Shown in pieces: positions 52,124 through 60,297 of a stretch of DNA of 64,000 nucleotides. How positions within the stretch are numbered: the first letter of the stretch is position 1; the number at the start of each line of letters is the position of its first letter. The stretch spans positions 930,001 to 994,000 of the forward strand of contig MKSV01000007.1 in assembly GCA_001897435.1 (NCBI GenBank). The letters are read 5' to 3'. The notes beneath the pieces were generated by a model. It searched no databases and was not told where the DNA came from. It saw nothing but the letters and a program-made list of their open reading frames with translations. Position numbers and translations under genes: made by a program. The DNA comes from Acidobacteriales bacterium 59-55. GTDB taxonomy: Bacteria; Acidobacteriota; Terriglobia; Terriglobales; Acidobacteriaceae.

Positions 52124-53168
52124 TTACCCACTCGTTGCGCACACGTATGCGCTTGACTACCCCAGAAGCCTTAGCCTCAGCCAGAGACCGCATGCGCATT
52201 TTGGCTACACGCTGTCTCACGGCTGGCTCAGTGATATGAAGTAAATTACCAATCTCCGCATAGGAACGATTTGCTCGAATGAGCTTACAAATCCAAAGAT
52301 CGGTTCCCTGAATCCAATCAGGTAACTCGCGGATGTACTGCTGCCTTTGATCGCGGTTTAGAAGAGGATTCTGTTCGCTAAAACCATCTTCATCCTCAAG
52401 CATGAGAGGCAGCCTGCCCGTGAATTCATCGCAGTGATTGCTGAACGTATCAAGGCTCTTGTTCTTGCAAACCTTATTCAGCCACTTCCAGAAATCCTCT
52501 GAATCACCCACGAAGGTCGATAAAGCTTGCCACACCTTCAGCCCTACTTCGTTGGCAGCGTCATCGGGAGTTATTGCTCCTTCGGCTTGATCTACCAGCT
52601 TGTAACCAATAACCCACTTTGCAAACCGAGTTGATTGGTCTATAACAGCATCCGCCGCGTATGGTTTATTTGCTAGGAAGTCATCGAATGCCGCTGTAAC
52701 AGTACGCTTGTTAGCACGTAGCAGTATCTTAGGGCTATTAACAGGGGCAGGATCGTCCGCAATAGCCTCTTGCCGCTCCTCCCGCTCATCTGGTGATACC
52801 GTGACACCCTTGTTTTCGCCCTCAGCCTCTTCAGACGGATATTTTGCCTCTAGTGGCTCATCATCCTCTTCATGCTGAACATGTGTGCTTTTCGTTGGTG
52901 GCACAAGTTGAATCGGAGGATTGAAGACAGGCCACGGCGTCATAGCCAGACGGTGAGCCTCGGCCATACGCTCGGCTTTGTTGCTATACGTCCAGACGAT
53001 GCGCTCCACCAGGCGAGGTACATGGATGGATGGCCGACAATTACGTTTGGCCAGGACTGCAATTCTGGCCTTGAGGTCAACATCGTAACGGGCTGCCTCT
53101 TCCTCAACATACTGTTGATAGGGATAGCTCGGTTGGTCGTACTGTGGAATGGATGCAGGGCTAGCCAT
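52089..53168 (-). CDS. ECF-sigma-like DNA-binding protein with long N-terminal extension
   Basis: A 359-residue protein. The first 170 residues are unrecognised and include a charged acidic stretch (about 100-140). Residues about 185-245 resemble sigma region 2 (ITPDDAANEVGLKVWQAL, FWKWLNKVCKNKSLDTF), and residues about 300-335 resemble region 4 (YAEIGNLLHITEPAVRQRVA). A role in turning on element genes is likely but unproven. Its start is coupled by TAATG to the excisionase-like gene. Confidence 0.7.
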   Translation of the reverse strand: MASPASIPQYDQPSYPYQQYVEEEAARYDVDLKARIAVLAKRNCRPSIHVPRLVERIVWTYSNKAERMAEAHRLAMTPWPVFNPPIQLVPPTKSTHVQHEEDDEPLEAKYPSEEAEGENKGVTVSPDEREERQEAIADDPAPVNSPKILLRANKRTVTAAFDDFLANKPYAADAVIDQSTRFAKWVIGYKLVDQAEGAITPDDAANEVGLKVWQALSTFVGDSEDFWKWLNKVCKNKSLDTFSNHCDEFTGRLPLMLEDEDGFSEQNPLLNRDQRQQYIRELPDWIQGTDLWICKLIRANRSYAEIGNLLHITEPAVRQRVAKMRMRSLAEAKASGVVKRIRVRNEWVNAIADIDERKK

Positions 53169-53443
53169 TAGCTTCGTCCCACGCTGGCTTCAATGACGTA
53201 AGCCTCAAAGACTGTTCGCGGAATGCGAAGCACTCGATACCGGCGCGTAAACCGAGACTCGCTGCTGCCCAGGTCCAGCACGCCGTTACGCCGTTCAAAC
53301 TTGCGGGTCACGGTATTGGTTGACACCTTGAGGAGTTCCGCTATTTCCTGCGGAGTGAGGTATTCGACATCTGCGGCGGCGTTGATATTGTCAATGACCA
53401 GAGAGCAGTTAGAAAAATTAAACAGAGATGGCGCTGGGTTCAT
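53168..53443 (-). CDS. excisionase-like helix-turn-helix protein
   Basis: A 91-residue protein with YLTPQEIAELLKVSTNTVTRKF (about 28-50), the HTH_17/MerR-like domain of excisionases and AlpA-type regulators, followed by a wing RRYRVLRIPRTVFEAYV. AGGAAA lies before the ATG. It is the first gene of the minus-strand operon and lies near the right attachment site, where an excision or early regulator would be expected. Confidence 0.75.
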   Translation of the reverse strand: MNPAPSLFNFSNCSLVIDNINAAADVEYLTPQEIAELLKVSTNTVTRKFERRNGVLDLGSSESRFTRRYRVLRIPRTVFEAYVIEASVGRS

Positions 53444-53899
53444 TTGTTTCCTTTTGTAAGGTCCACGAATGGACGTAAACAGTCGGGCCTATCCCAAAAA
53501 GGGACAGACAACAAAAACAGGTTGTGTTTTGGTTCGTGGAATAACGCACCACGCTCGCTTTACCCCAGACCGATGCTCAGGCACTGGGCTTACGGAAACT
53601 TCTCTCTGCCGCTTCAGCTCCCTCTGGTCTTCCATAGTTCTGCCAGAGTTCCGGTTTTCACGGCTTGGTTACATCCCTCTCATCGAGGACACTCCCCCTT
53701 TTCGGGTCTTAGAACGAGACTAGCAGAAGTAGATTCGAATTGCAATACCTATTTTGCTTTTATGTCAATCCCCTATTTACGACCTCGCTCACCCCAGCTA
53801 TTTTGCATTACTTTTGCATTAGCAATTCCTCGAAGGTGTAATTTATGACATTTCTGTACTAATAGAATCAGCTATTTAGCCTAGTATCAACACTACTAC
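53444..53899. other. right-end non-coding region with candidate promoter
   Basis: About 455 bases between the excisionase-like gene and the right attachment core. On the minus strand TTGACA (53,768-53,763) with TATTGC 15 bases on is a weak promoter candidate for the operon. It also holds the arm-site repeats at 53,801-53,822 and a small inverted repeat CTAGTA/TACTAG ending just at the core. An open frame at 53,444-53,848 (plus) does not look like protein. Confidence 0.5.
53808..53822 (+). repeat. candidate integrase arm site, right
   Basis: TTACTTTTGCATTAG, 77 bases inside the right attachment core, with an adjoining partial copy (TTTTGCATTA at 53,801). Same orientation as the left copy at 37,540. 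Confidence 0.45.
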
Positions 53900-53926
53900 T
53901 AGGTTCGATCCCTACCGCGTCCACCA
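53900..53926 (+). repeat. attachment site, right copy (attR core)
   Basis: Perfect copy of the last 27 bases of tRNA-Lys without the rest of the tRNA. The sequence to its right (hairpin at 53,945 and host genes) is what would directly follow the tRNA in a strain lacking the element. Confidence 0.93.
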
Positions 53927-53944
53927 ACTTCTATCAAAGAAAAA

Positions 53945-53983
53945 GCCACGCATCTCTTCCTGAGAAGCGTGGCCCTTTTCTTG
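53945..53983 (+). terminator. terminator, probably the original one for tRNA-Lys
   Basis: GCCACGC (53,945-53,951) pairs with GCGTGGC (53,967-53,973), followed by CCTTTTCTTG. It lies 19 bases after the right attachment core, so it would directly follow tRNA-Lys in a strain without the element. Confidence 0.75.
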
Positions 53984-54004
53984 TCGTACTGAACCTGCAG
54001 AGAT

Positions 54005-54577
54005 CTAAAATGCGTAGGCGGCGCCGAAGGTAGTGACGAACGGGGTTAATCCATGCGCGGGAAATCCCGGTGTTCCATAGCTGGGCCAACGCTGCGCCTC
54101 AATATCCACGGCTCGAATGTTGAGGTGCCGTGAGGCTCGATATTCGATGCCGCCTCCAAGGGAATAGACGCCGAAGGTATCGGTGTGAGGATGAGGATTC
54201 CAGCCCGGCTGATAGACGAAACGACCCACCCCGCCCAGAGCCTTCGCGTAGATATTTATACGGCCCTGCCGTACCAAGGAAAATCTTGGACCAACGAGAA
54301 AAGTGTTCTGCCCAATATCGGTTGGCGTAAAGATGCTGATGTAATGTACGTCGGCTTCGATGCCGAGCCGCCGCCACAGATCGGCATCGCCATAGACAGT
54401 GAAGCCCTTAATGTACGTTGCGCTGTAGTCCGGTATGGCAAACGAGAACCCTGCTCCGACCTGAACGTGCCCAACGCGCGTCGCCATGGGGGTAGCCTGG
54501 GCATGGGAGTATGTCGACACGCCGAGCATGGATGCCAGGAAGCCAGCTAAATATAGTGATTTCAAAAATGGTTTCAA
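54005..54577 (-). CDS. outer-membrane beta-barrel protein
   Basis: A 190-residue protein starting at TTG with a strong GGAGG ribosome site eight bases upstream. Signal peptide (about 1-27, ending SHAQA), then alternating barrel strands (VQVGAGFSFAI, FTVYGDADLWRRLGIEADV, INIYAKALGGVGRFVY, VYSLGGGIEYRAS) with a terminal Phe. It resembles small eight-stranded OmpA/OmpX-like barrels. No specific function can be assigned. Confidence 0.82.
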   Translation of the reverse strand: MKPFLKSLYLAGFLASMLGVSTYSHAQATPMATRVGHVQVGAGFSFAIPDYSATYIKGFTVYGDADLWRRLGIEADVHYISIFTPTDIGQNTFLVGPRFSLVRQGRINIYAKALGGVGRFVYQPGWNPHPHTDTFGVYSLGGGIEYRASRHLNIRAVDIEAQRWPSYGTPGFPAHGLTPFVTTFGAAYAF

Positions 54578-54740
54578 GACTTATCCCTCCGGGTAGAACG
54601 CAGAAAATGGATATCAGCTTTAGAGGCAGGGTGCTTCTAAAGCGTTGCCCGGCAACAATTAGCGGCTTTCGCAATATTTATAAAGAGAAGAATCCCGTCA
54701 TTCTTTCCGCAATTTTCAGCCGTGGAAAAGAACAATTTGC

Positions 54741-56330
54741 CTACTTGATGCCCAATTTTTCCCACAGCGCATCGACGCGAGCCTTCACCGTGGGCTCCAT
54801 CGTGAGCATGGCCGGCCATGGCCTGGTGAATCCCTCCGCCGGCCACTTTCGAGTAGCATCGATGCCCATCTTGCTGCCGAAGTTCGGCAGGCGGCTGGCG
54901 TGGTCGAGCGAGTCCACAGGCCCGAGCGTGAACTGGATATCCCGCTCCGGATCGATGTTGTTGGTCGTGCGCAGCACCACCTCCGCCACGTCCTGCACGT
55001 CGCAGTCTTCATCGACGACGACGATGCACTTGGTAAACATCGCCTGCCCCATAGCCCATATGCCGTTCATCACCTTGCGCGCATGGCCTGCATAGGACTT
55101 CCTGATCGAGACGATCATCAGGTTGTGGAAGACGCCCTCGGGAGGAAGATTGACGTCCACGATCTCGGGCAGCGTCATCTGCATCAGCGGCAGAAAGATG
55201 CGCTCGACCGCCTTGCCCATCCATGCGTCCTCCATCGGCGGCTTACCAACGATGGTTGCGGCATAGATTGGCTGCTTGCGATGGATGATCGCCGTGATAT
55301 GAAAGACAGGGTAATCATCCTGCATCGTATAGAAGCCGGTATGATCGCCGAACGGCCCTTCGGTGCGAAGTTCGCCAAGCTGCACGTAGCCTTCGAGGAT
55401 GTACTCCGCGTGAGCGGGAACTTCAAGGTCAACCGTCTCCGCCTTGACCAGTTCCACCGGCTTCTGGCGGAGAAAGCCTGCGATCAAATACTCCTCTACC
55501 TCGGGAGGCGCGGGAACGATCGCCGCAAAGGTCGTTGCCGGATCGGTTCCGATAGCCACCGCGACCTCCATGCGGTCGTTGCGAATCTTCGTCACCGTGG
55601 TCGCATGCAGCGTGTCCAGCGACGCAGCAGAAGTCGTACCGCCGGCCGTCAGCGCCATGAGATCGACATTCCCTGCAAGATCCGGAGTCGCGGCCCGCAA
55701 CCGGTCGCGCATGTGTTCGGCTGCGACCTTCTGCCGCTGCCAGTGCATTCCCGTGGTCTTCTCGTCGTAGACCTGCATGCGGTACATGCCGACGTTGCGC
55801 TTGCCCGACTTCGGGTCGCGCGTCACCACGCAGGGCAACGTGATGAAGCGGCCTCCATCCTGCGGCCATGTCCTGAGCACAGGGAGATCGAAAAGATTGA
55901 CATCCTCTCCGCGATGAATGACTTCCTTGCAGGGAGCGTCTTTGGACGAAATTACCTTCGGGAAGAAGCTGCCGACCTCGGCCAGCTTCGGAAGCATCTT
56001 CAGCTTGTCCATCAGGCTGGTCGGCGAGACCGGGTGGAGCAGTTCGCGAATGCGTCCGGCAATATCGTCCAGCGAGTCGGTCTCCAAGGCGAGCTTCATC
56101 CGACGATCGCTGCCGAACTGGTTCATCAGTACCCGAGCCTTCGGATGGCCTTTGACGTTTTCAAACAAGAGCGCCGGGCCGCCTGCCTTCGCCGTTCCCT
56201 TCCCTAGTTTAGCGGCGCGGTCTGCAATCTCGGCCATCTCCAGATCGGGATCGACCTCGACAGTGATGCGCTTTAGCTCGCCGGCTTTTTCCAGTTGCTT
56301 GATCCAGTCGCGAAGATCGTTGTAGGCCAA
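54741..56330 (-). CDS. UbiD-family decarboxylase
   Basis: A 529-residue member of the UbiD family: LRDWIKQLEKAGELKRI at the start, GGPALLFENVKGHP (about 50), GRFITLPCVVTRDPKSGKRNVGMYRMQ (about 160-185), ELRTEGPFGDHTGFYT (about 325, catalytic Arg/Glu) and FTKCIVVVDEDCDV (about 430). UbiD enzymes use prenylated FMN to decarboxylate aromatic acids. In genomes with mqn genes a UbiD homolog (MqnL type) is often proposed to act in menaquinone synthesis, so this may be that enzyme. mqnD lies across the inserted element. Confidence 0.9.
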   Translation of the reverse strand: MAYNDLRDWIKQLEKAGELKRITVEVDPDLEMAEIADRAAKLGKGTAKAGGPALLFENVKGHPKARVLMNQFGSDRRMKLALETDSLDDIAGRIRELLHPVSPTSLMDKLKMLPKLAEVGSFFPKVISSKDAPCKEVIHRGEDVNLFDLPVLRTWPQDGGRFITLPCVVTRDPKSGKRNVGMYRMQVYDEKTTGMHWQRQKVAAEHMRDRLRAATPDLAGNVDLMALTAGGTTSAASLDTLHATTVTKIRNDRMEVAVAIGTDPATTFAAIVPAPPEVEEYLIAGFLRQKPVELVKAETVDLEVPAHAEYILEGYVQLGELRTEGPFGDHTGFYTMQDDYPVFHITAIIHRKQPIYAATIVGKPPMEDAWMGKAVERIFLPLMQMTLPEIVDVNLPPEGVFHNLMIVSIRKSYAGHARKVMNGIWAMGQAMFTKCIVVVDEDCDVQDVAEVVLRTTNNIDPERDIQFTLGPVDSLDHASRLPNFGSKMGIDATRKWPAEGFTRPWPAMLTMEPTVKARVDALWEKLGIK

Positions 56331-56500
56331 TTCCCTCTCCTGCCGCAGCGCACTGCGGGCGAAGTTCTATGGTAACGGGTTCCGAAGAGGAAGTTCGGAA
56401 AGACTTCCGCGGGAACATTTTTAGCCCTCGGGTGTCTAACTCAGTACGGACGCATTCCTCGCAGATGCGCACCTGATCCGACGGTTTGGAGGGTGCATCT

Positions 56501-57226
56501 ATGTTTGAGAACAGTCTCGTCATCTCTCAGGTCAACCGAGTTTCTTCCTCTCAACGCTGGACTGCCTTCGCCTCCATGGGATTGCAGTTCGCCATCGCAT
56601 CCTTGATCCTGGCGCTGCCTTTGCTTCGCCCGGAGAAGATGCCGTTCCAGATAAGCGCACCAAGGCTCCTGATTCCCCTGCCGGTAGAGGCTCCTGTCCC
56701 CCTCAAACCAGTGAAGGCCTCCTCCGCTTCGGCAGGCATGACCGCATCCATCGCTGCACAACCGCGCATGGCGATGCCTATTTTGCCTGCGCTGTTTTCA
56801 CGGCAGGCAGACGATCGGCCCGTCCTCTCCACGATTCCCTTTGCCATGGGAACGACCGATGGAGTTCCAAAGACTGCCGGCACAGGAACCGCAGTCGGCC
56901 CGGAGGTCGCGATCTCTGTGGCCCATCCTGCGAATAAACAGATAAGGATCTCCTCCGGCGTGGCCGACGGCTTGCTGATCACTCCGATTCGGCCGGTGTA
57001 CCCGAGTATCGCCAAGGTCGCTCGTGTTCAGGGAACGGTCGTCGTTGCCGCGATCATCTCGCGCACGGGAACCATCGACAATATGCGGGTTATCAGCGGA
57101 CCGGCTATGTTGCAGCGCGCTGCGCTCGACGCCATTCGCGCAGCGCGCTATCAACCATTCCAACTCAACGGCAGTCCTACCGAAGTGCAGACGACTATCT
57201 CCGTCAATTTCCGGCTGGGGAACTAA
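56501..57226 (+). CDS. TonB-like energy-transducing protein
   Basis: A 241-residue protein. One N-terminal span (about 20-43; MGLQFAIASLILALPLL), a Pro-rich periplasmic linker and a C-terminal TonB_C domain (about 155-241; ITPIRPVYPSIAKVARVQGTVV, ALDAIRAARYQPFQLNG). GGAGGG precedes the ATG at 56,501. It could energise outer-membrane receptors such as the one at 1,718-4,156, though no exbB/exbD is beside it. The 3' end overlaps the convergent DedA-rhodanese gene by 23 bases. Confidence 0.8.
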   Translation: MFENSLVISQVNRVSSSQRWTAFASMGLQFAIASLILALPLLRPEKMPFQISAPRLLIPLPVEAPVPLKPVKASSASAGMTASIAAQPRMAMPILPALFSRQADDRPVLSTIPFAMGTTDGVPKTAGTGTAVGPEVAISVAHPANKQIRISSGVADGLLITPIRPVYPSIAKVARVQGTVVVAAIISRTGTIDNMRVISGPAMLQRAALDAIRAARYQPFQLNGSPTEVQTTISVNFRLGN

Positions 57227-58217
57227 GCTGCGCCACGGGCAGCAACGGCTGCGCGTGGGGAACGTCTTCGACGTAGTCGGTCAGCGGATATCCCGCCGCT
57301 TTCCAGCCGTCGAAGCCACCCCGCAGCGGGCGTACGCGGTAGATGCCCATCTTGTGCAGTTGCATCGCCAGCTTCGCGCTCGTCTCTTCGCTGGGGCAGG
57401 TGCAGTAGAGGATCACGTCGCGGTCACGTGGGATGATCTCGCTGTGCTGCCGAATCTCGTTCGGCCCAATGCGCAACGCCCCCGGCAGCACGCGCGGATC
57501 AGGGAGGTAGTCGAGCGGGTGCCTGAGGTCGACGATGAAGGGAGGAATATTCCCCTGCTCCTCGGCAGCGTCCATCATGGCCTTCAACTCCGCTGGCTCG
57601 AGCCGCAGGTCGCGTACCTGCTGCAGAAACTTGCGCTGCTTAAGTAAGCGATAAGCGAAGAAGCCAAGCACCATCGCGATAAAGATGGCGAACGCGAAGT
57701 GGCTTAAAAGCTCGAAGAACGGTGCGCTCCGTTTTGCAAGATCGCCGAAGAAGCGGCCGGCCAGCAGAAACGTCTCCGCCCACAGAATCGAGCCTGCCAG
57801 GTCCCACATAAGGAATCGGTTATAGGGCATTCCCGTCTGACCGGCGATCGGCGCGGCTACGGTGCTGAGCCCGGGAACGAACTTCGCAAAGACCAGCGTT
57901 ACCGGACCCCGTCGCAAAAAGTAGCCCTCGGTCTTGCTGACGCAGGTGGAGGCCTCGAACGACAATCGGCAAAGCAGGCGAAGAACACTGCCGCCATAAC
58001 GCCGTCCCAGCCAATACCAGACTGAATCGGCAATGAGGCAGGCGGCAAGCACGGCCAACAAAGCATACGAGTGGTGAATGCGATGGGTCGCGCTCAGGGT
58101 TCCTGCCGTCAGAAGCACAGGGATGCTGGGAACGGGCATGCCGAGTTGCTCTACCAGGACCCAGAGGAAGAGGATCAGGTAGGCGTAATGCACGAAAAAT
58201 GCGAGCGCAATCGGCAT
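57204..58217 (-). CDS. DedA-family membrane protein fused to a rhodanese domain
   Basis: A 337-residue fusion. Residues about 1-210 form the DedA/SNARE-associated membrane domain with WVLVEQLGMPVPSIPVLL, then GRRYGGSVLRLLCRL, FVPGLSTVAAPIAG and TFLLAGRFFGDL. Residues about 225-325 are a rhodanese domain with the active-site Cys in VILYCTCPSEETS and PGALRIGPNEI. DedA proteins are undecaprenyl or phospholipid flippases or related; how the rhodanese adds to that is not known. The 5' end is about 125 bases from the dps gene and terminator. Confidence 0.85.
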   Translation of the reverse strand: MPIALAFFVHYAYLILFLWVLVEQLGMPVPSIPVLLTAGTLSATHRIHHSYALLAVLAACLIADSVWYWLGRRYGGSVLRLLCRLSFEASTCVSKTEGYFLRRGPVTLVFAKFVPGLSTVAAPIAGQTGMPYNRFLMWDLAGSILWAETFLLAGRFFGDLAKRSAPFFELLSHFAFAIFIAMVLGFFAYRLLKQRKFLQQVRDLRLEPAELKAMMDAAEEQGNIPPFIVDLRHPLDYLPDPRVLPGALRIGPNEIRQHSEIIPRDRDVILYCTCPSEETSAKLAMQLHKMGIYRVRPLRGGFDGWKAAGYPLTDYVEDVPHAQPLLPVAQLSSPAGN

Positions 58218-58292
58218 AGGGAGTATGTCATTGTAGATGAATTCGGGAGGGGTTTGGATGCGGTCTTCTTGATACGACCCGATTAAAGATAG

Positions 58293-58323
58293 ACAGCCCA
58301 GCCGTTTTTAGCGGCTGGGCTGT
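58293..58323 (-). terminator. strong rho-independent terminator after dps
   Basis: ACAGCCCAGCCG pairs perfectly with CGGCTGGGCTGT (12 bp) across a short loop, with CTATCTTTAATC on the minus-strand side. It separates the dps gene from the DedA-rhodanese gene. Confidence 0.8.
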
Positions 58324-58343
58324 GGCTGAAAGACTTCTCTCGC

Positions 58344-58937
58344 TTAGCCCCTGTCCAGAATCAAAGGCGTATCGACGAGGTGCTCGCTGAGGAACCACGA
58401 CTGAAGCTCGTTAGGCCGCAGCACATCCCCGACGACCATATCGTTGGTACCGTCATCGCCCGCCTTGCTCGCTGCCGCGGCGATCTCGGAGCTGAGCTTC
58501 ATGATGAGCTTGTGAGCCTCAAGCATCCGCGAGATCTGCACGGGCGCCGGCTCTCTGTCCTTTGGCACCTCCGGAATGCTCGTCATCTCAGCGACATCGG
58601 CCGGCATGGCCACACTGACTCCACCCAGAAGCTGGATGCGCTCCGCGATGGTATCGATGATCTCCACCTGCTCCGCATAGTGCTTATCGAAGAGCAGATG
58701 AAGCTGGTAAAAAGTCGGCCCGGAGACCTGCCAGTGATGCTTCTTGTACATATCGCGCAGGGTGCTCGAATCGGCAAGAAGCCTGTTCAGTTTGCCGACC
58801 ATCTCGGCACGTACACCCGCACTCAATGGATGCGGGATATTTGCAATGACCGTACCGAACTTTTGCGTCTCTTGCGCGTGCGCATGCCAATGCGGCACAG
58901 CGATGGCTACATCTGCTTTTTTCGTAACAACTGCCAT
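58344..58937 (-). CDS. dps: Dps-family DNA-protecting ferritin-like protein
   Basis: A 197-residue Dps. The ferroxidase residues are in MYKKHHWQVSG and LHLLFDKHYAEQVEIIDTIAER, with GGVSVAMPADVAEMT after. Dps dodecamers oxidise and store iron and protect DNA under oxidative stress. The N-terminal extension (about 35 residues with several His, VPHWHAHAQE) is longer than in E. coli Dps. A GAGAGGTG ribosome site precedes the ATG. Confidence 0.92.
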   Translation of the reverse strand: MAVVTKKADVAIAVPHWHAHAQETQKFGTVIANIPHPLSAGVRAEMVGKLNRLLADSSTLRDMYKKHHWQVSGPTFYQLHLLFDKHYAEQVEIIDTIAERIQLLGGVSVAMPADVAEMTSIPEVPKDREPAPVQISRMLEAHKLIMKLSSEIAAAASKAGDDGTNDMVVGDVLRPNELQSWFLSEHLVDTPLILDRG

Positions 58938-59003
58938 GATTCACCTCTCAAAACGATCTCTTATCACTATAAGATGCCGAGAAAAGCAGACTGGTTTCTT
59001 CCT

Positions 59004-60296
59004 CTATTTCACTGAAACATAAGGAGTAACAGAAAAGCCCGGACGCAGGGCATAATCTCCGTTTTCCTTCTGTAGATCGGTGAAGTCGATGCGCACCGGA
59101 ATCCTCTGCACAACTTTGACATAGTTGCCGGTAGCGTTCTCCGGCGGAAAGAGCGACAGCTTGGAGCCGGTGGCTCCCCCAATCTGCGTGACCTTGCCGT
59201 CAAACTTGCGTCCGCCCAGAGCATCCACCTCAATCTTGACCGTCTGGCCGGGATGCATGTGCTGGATCTGCGTCTCCTTGAAGTTTGCGGTCACCCACAA
59301 GTCGGTCAGCGGAATGATCGTCAGCAGATCCTGCCCGATCGAGAGATTCGATCCTACCTGCACATTCTTCTTGTTCACGATTCCGGTCGCGGGAGCAGTG
59401 ATATGGGTGTAGCTCAGGTTCAGACGCGCCTGGTCCACCTTGGCCTGCGCCTGTTGGACCTCCGCCTGCGCGGCGTTGGCCTTCGCCTCCTGTACTCTCA
59501 CCTGCTGCGGCCCGTTGGTGCGGGACTCGCTGGCCTGAAACTTCGACTGCTCCAGACGCTGTTGCGCCTCGCGTACCGCCTCCCGGCGCGCAATGACATC
59601 AGCCTGTGCCTCAATCACCGCGGCGGAAGTCCCTGAAGCCTGCGCCACGGCGGCATCGAACTGCTGCTTCGAGATGACGTCCTTCTGCACCAGGGGTGTG
59701 TACCGATCCACGTCAAGCTTCGCCTTTAAAGCGTTCGCCTTTGCCTGATCGACCCGTGCCTCGGAAGCCTGCTCCTGCTTCTGTGCCTGGGCAACTGCGG
59801 CCATCGCGCCCTGAACGTCCGAACCGGTCGTGCTCAGGGTGGTGCGCACACTGGTGCTTGTGATCGGAACGTTGACGTTTGCCTGGATGGCAGCAGCCTT
59901 TGCGCTGGCAAGATTGGCCAATGCCTGCTCCAGAGCGACCTGATAATCCTTCGGGTCGATCTCGGCGAGCAACTGCCCCGCCTGGACCTGCTGATTGTCG
60001 TCGACGTACACCTTGATTACCTGACCGGTGACACGCGAGCTAACCTGATAGAGATTGCCGTCGATTTGCGCGTCGTCTGTATCCTCGGTGAAGGTGGAGT
60101 GCCAGTAAAACAGGCAGGCGCCGACGATGAGGAAGATCAGCACCGCAATCACGATAAATTTGCGCCGGGACGACTTCTCCGGCTGCATCTCCTCGTCATT
60201 ACGGTCGATGCCCGCGTCTTCGCGCGGTTGAATGTGATCCGTTCCGCTGGTTCCAGCGGCCTGTCCGTCGCGATTTTGATGCTCTTGGTCTGGCAA
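59004..60296 (-). CDS. HlyD/EmrA-type membrane fusion protein
   Basis: A 430-residue periplasmic adaptor. TTG start with GGAGGAAAG ten bases upstream; cytoplasmic acidic head, one span (about 47-67; FIVIAVLIFLIVGACLFYW), then a lipoyl half (DGNLYQVSSRVTGQVIKVYVDDNQQV), a long helical hairpin rich in Ala and Gln (about 140-285) and the second lipoyl half (GIVNKKNVQVGSNLSIGQ). EmrA-type adaptors link an inner-membrane exporter to TolC. Its start is one base from the end of the TolC-like gene. Confidence 0.9.
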   Translation of the reverse strand: MPDQEHQNRDGQAAGTSGTDHIQPREDAGIDRNDEEMQPEKSSRRKFIVIAVLIFLIVGACLFYWHSTFTEDTDDAQIDGNLYQVSSRVTGQVIKVYVDDNQQVQAGQLLAEIDPKDYQVALEQALANLASAKAAAIQANVNVPITSTSVRTTLSTTGSDVQGAMAAVAQAQKQEQASEARVDQAKANALKAKLDVDRYTPLVQKDVISKQQFDAAVAQASGTSAAVIEAQADVIARREAVREAQQRLEQSKFQASESRTNGPQQVRVQEAKANAAQAEVQQAQAKVDQARLNLSYTHITAPATGIVNKKNVQVGSNLSIGQDLLTIIPLTDLWVTANFKETQIQHMHPGQTVKIEVDALGGRKFDGKVTQIGGATGSKLSLFPPENATGNYVKVVQRIPVRIDFTDLQKENGDYALRPGFSVTPYVSVK

Positions 60297-60297
60297 G

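Larger units (their letters stand above)
37461..53926. mobile_element. 16.4-kb tRNA-Lys-integrated element with a partial HK97-type head module (candidate phage satellite)
   Basis: Bounded by a 27-bp perfect direct repeat formed from the tRNA-Lys 3' end. It contains, from left: integrase; small genes and cargo (unknown, zinc-ribbon, SRAP, HEPN-like, lipoprotein); Clp-fold protease; major capsid protein, prohead protease and portal; a membrane protein; a small-gene operon; an origin-like region; a winged-helix Rep-like protein, ECF-sigma-like protein and excisionase-like HTH protein. The base composition is visibly lower in GC than the flanks. No terminase, tail, lysis, primase or helicase gene is recognised. 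A satellite that borrows these from a helper phage fits best; a reduced prophage is the alternative. Confidence 0.85.

Noticed and set aside
53444-53848. 134-residue open frame on the plus strand at the right end of the element
   Set aside because: Composition is rich in Pro, Arg, Ser, Cys and Phe without any domain, and it occupies the expected promoter and attachment region.
53881-53926. second tRNA gene at the right end
   Set aside because: Only the last 27 bases of tRNA-Lys are present; there is no acceptor 5' strand, D arm or anticodon arm, so it is an attachment site, not a gene.
54900-56207. 435-residue open frame on the plus strand
   Set aside because: Antisense to the UbiD-family gene, with composition typical of a shadow frame (His, Arg, Asp rich) and no ribosome site.
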